Assembly (NCBI GenBank): GCA_913019965.1
Contig: CAJVZR010000015.1
Location: 1 to 64,000, forward strand
DNA length: 64,000 nucleotides
Source of the DNA: an uncultured Oleispira sp.
GTDB lineage: Bacteria; Pseudomonadota; Gammaproteobacteria; Pseudomonadales; Oceanobacteraceae
Direction: 5' to 3'
This document shows positions 63,930-64,000 of the stretch, one piece after another. The position numbers and the translations under genes are program-made. The first letter of the stretch is position 1. The number at the start of each line of letters is the position of its first letter. The notes beneath the pieces were generated by a model. It was not told the origin of the DNA, made no database searches, and saw only the letters and a program-made list of their open reading frames with translations.

Positions 63930-64000
63930 ATGATCCTGATGCCGATGTTCAAACGACTCTGCCAAACGAGTTACCTATTCTTATTGCTCAGCTGCAGCCC
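63930..64000 (+). CDS. N-terminus of a probable lipoprotein (cut by window edge)
   Basis: From the ATG at 63930 the frame is open to the end (MILMPMFKRLCQTSYLFLLL then SCS). Basic residues, a short hydrophobic stretch and LLSCS form a lipoprotein signal. ATGs at 63939 and 63945 are alternative starts; 63945 (MFKRLC) gives the most typical signal. Nothing can be said of its function. Confidence 0.5.
   Translation, partial: MILMPMFKRLCQTSYLFLLLSCS

Noticed and set aside
1-64000. CRISPR arrays, tRNA/rRNA genes and insertion sequences
   Set aside because: No regularly spaced repeats, cloverleaf-like genes or transposase frames were noticed on either strand.

Overview
The window reads as chromosomal DNA of a marine gammaproteobacterium, most like the Oceanospirillales (Oleispira/Bermanella/Thalassolituus-type genomes). 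That placement is an inference from moderate GC, from the Pseudomonas/marine-type gene set (long PstC/PstA, NorR-NnrS-Hmp, TRAP-T transporter, glucosylglycerate genes) and from dense c-di-GMP signalling. I see no rRNA, tRNA, CRISPR array, insertion sequence or prophage. Genes are tightly packed and start signals are mostly clear.

Layout. (1) 1-871: the start of a CusB-like copper/silver efflux adaptor and a Cys/His-rich periplasmic protein, both on the minus strand. (2) 952-6015: a nitric-oxide response locus. A minus-strand operon (small membrane protein, NnrS, flavohaemoprotein Hmp) lies divergent from norR, which is followed by a single-domain globin. Two NorR boxes and a sigma-54 promoter are readable between them. 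(3) 6026-9947: an orphan type IV-like pilin, a 613-bp gap holding a sigma-54 promoter followed closely by an intrinsic terminator (candidate small RNA), a second sigma-54 promoter, and a large alpha-dioxygenase-like haem peroxidase. (4) 9919-14813: a four-gene minus-strand operon for the compatible solute glucosylglycerate (glycerate kinase, phosphatase, synthase, GH13_18 phosphorylase). (5) 14970-24130: the phosphate regulon, with an unusually long PhoB-type repeat array, pstS, an attenuating terminator, pstCAB-phoU, a Pho-box-preceded porin, and phoBR. (6) 24330-31100: a solute-binding protein/porin pair, a CobW-type GTPase, the YbbAP ABC exporter and divergent tesA.

(7) 31192-45800: a signalling-rich stretch. 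It holds a PAS-GGDEF-EAL protein, a CHASE-like diguanylate cyclase, a small acidic protein, a nitronate monooxygenase-like enzyme, CpxRA with a CpxP/Spy-like periplasmic gene that has its own CpxR box, a ComFB-family protein, a K+ channel, a rhodanese, a very large PilZ protein with degenerate GGDEF and EAL domains, and a small STAS-like protein. (8) 45932-49651: a complete TRAP-T transporter (tatT-dctP-dctQ-dctM). (9) 49826-64000: mixed genes, namely tapT, a lipoprotein/LruC pair behind a twin palindrome, a DUF4124 protein, a spermidine-synthase-like protein, a chemoreceptor, a LysR/pirin divergent pair, an S24 repressor, RhlE, an LpxL-type acyltransferase, a REC-histidine kinase and hypothetical proteins.

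The genes best seen as working together are: NorR sensing NO and driving NnrS/Hmp through sigma-54; PhoBR controlling Pst uptake and a porin; the four glucosylglycerate enzymes forming a make-and-reuse loop; CpxRA with its periplasmic partner; and at least four proteins that make, break or bind c-di-GMP within 15 kb. The most novel candidates are the possible sigma-54-dependent small RNA at about 6767-6848, the extended Pho array, and the PilZ/degenerate GGDEF-EAL protein. No wholly new multi-gene system could be demonstrated from the sequence alone.
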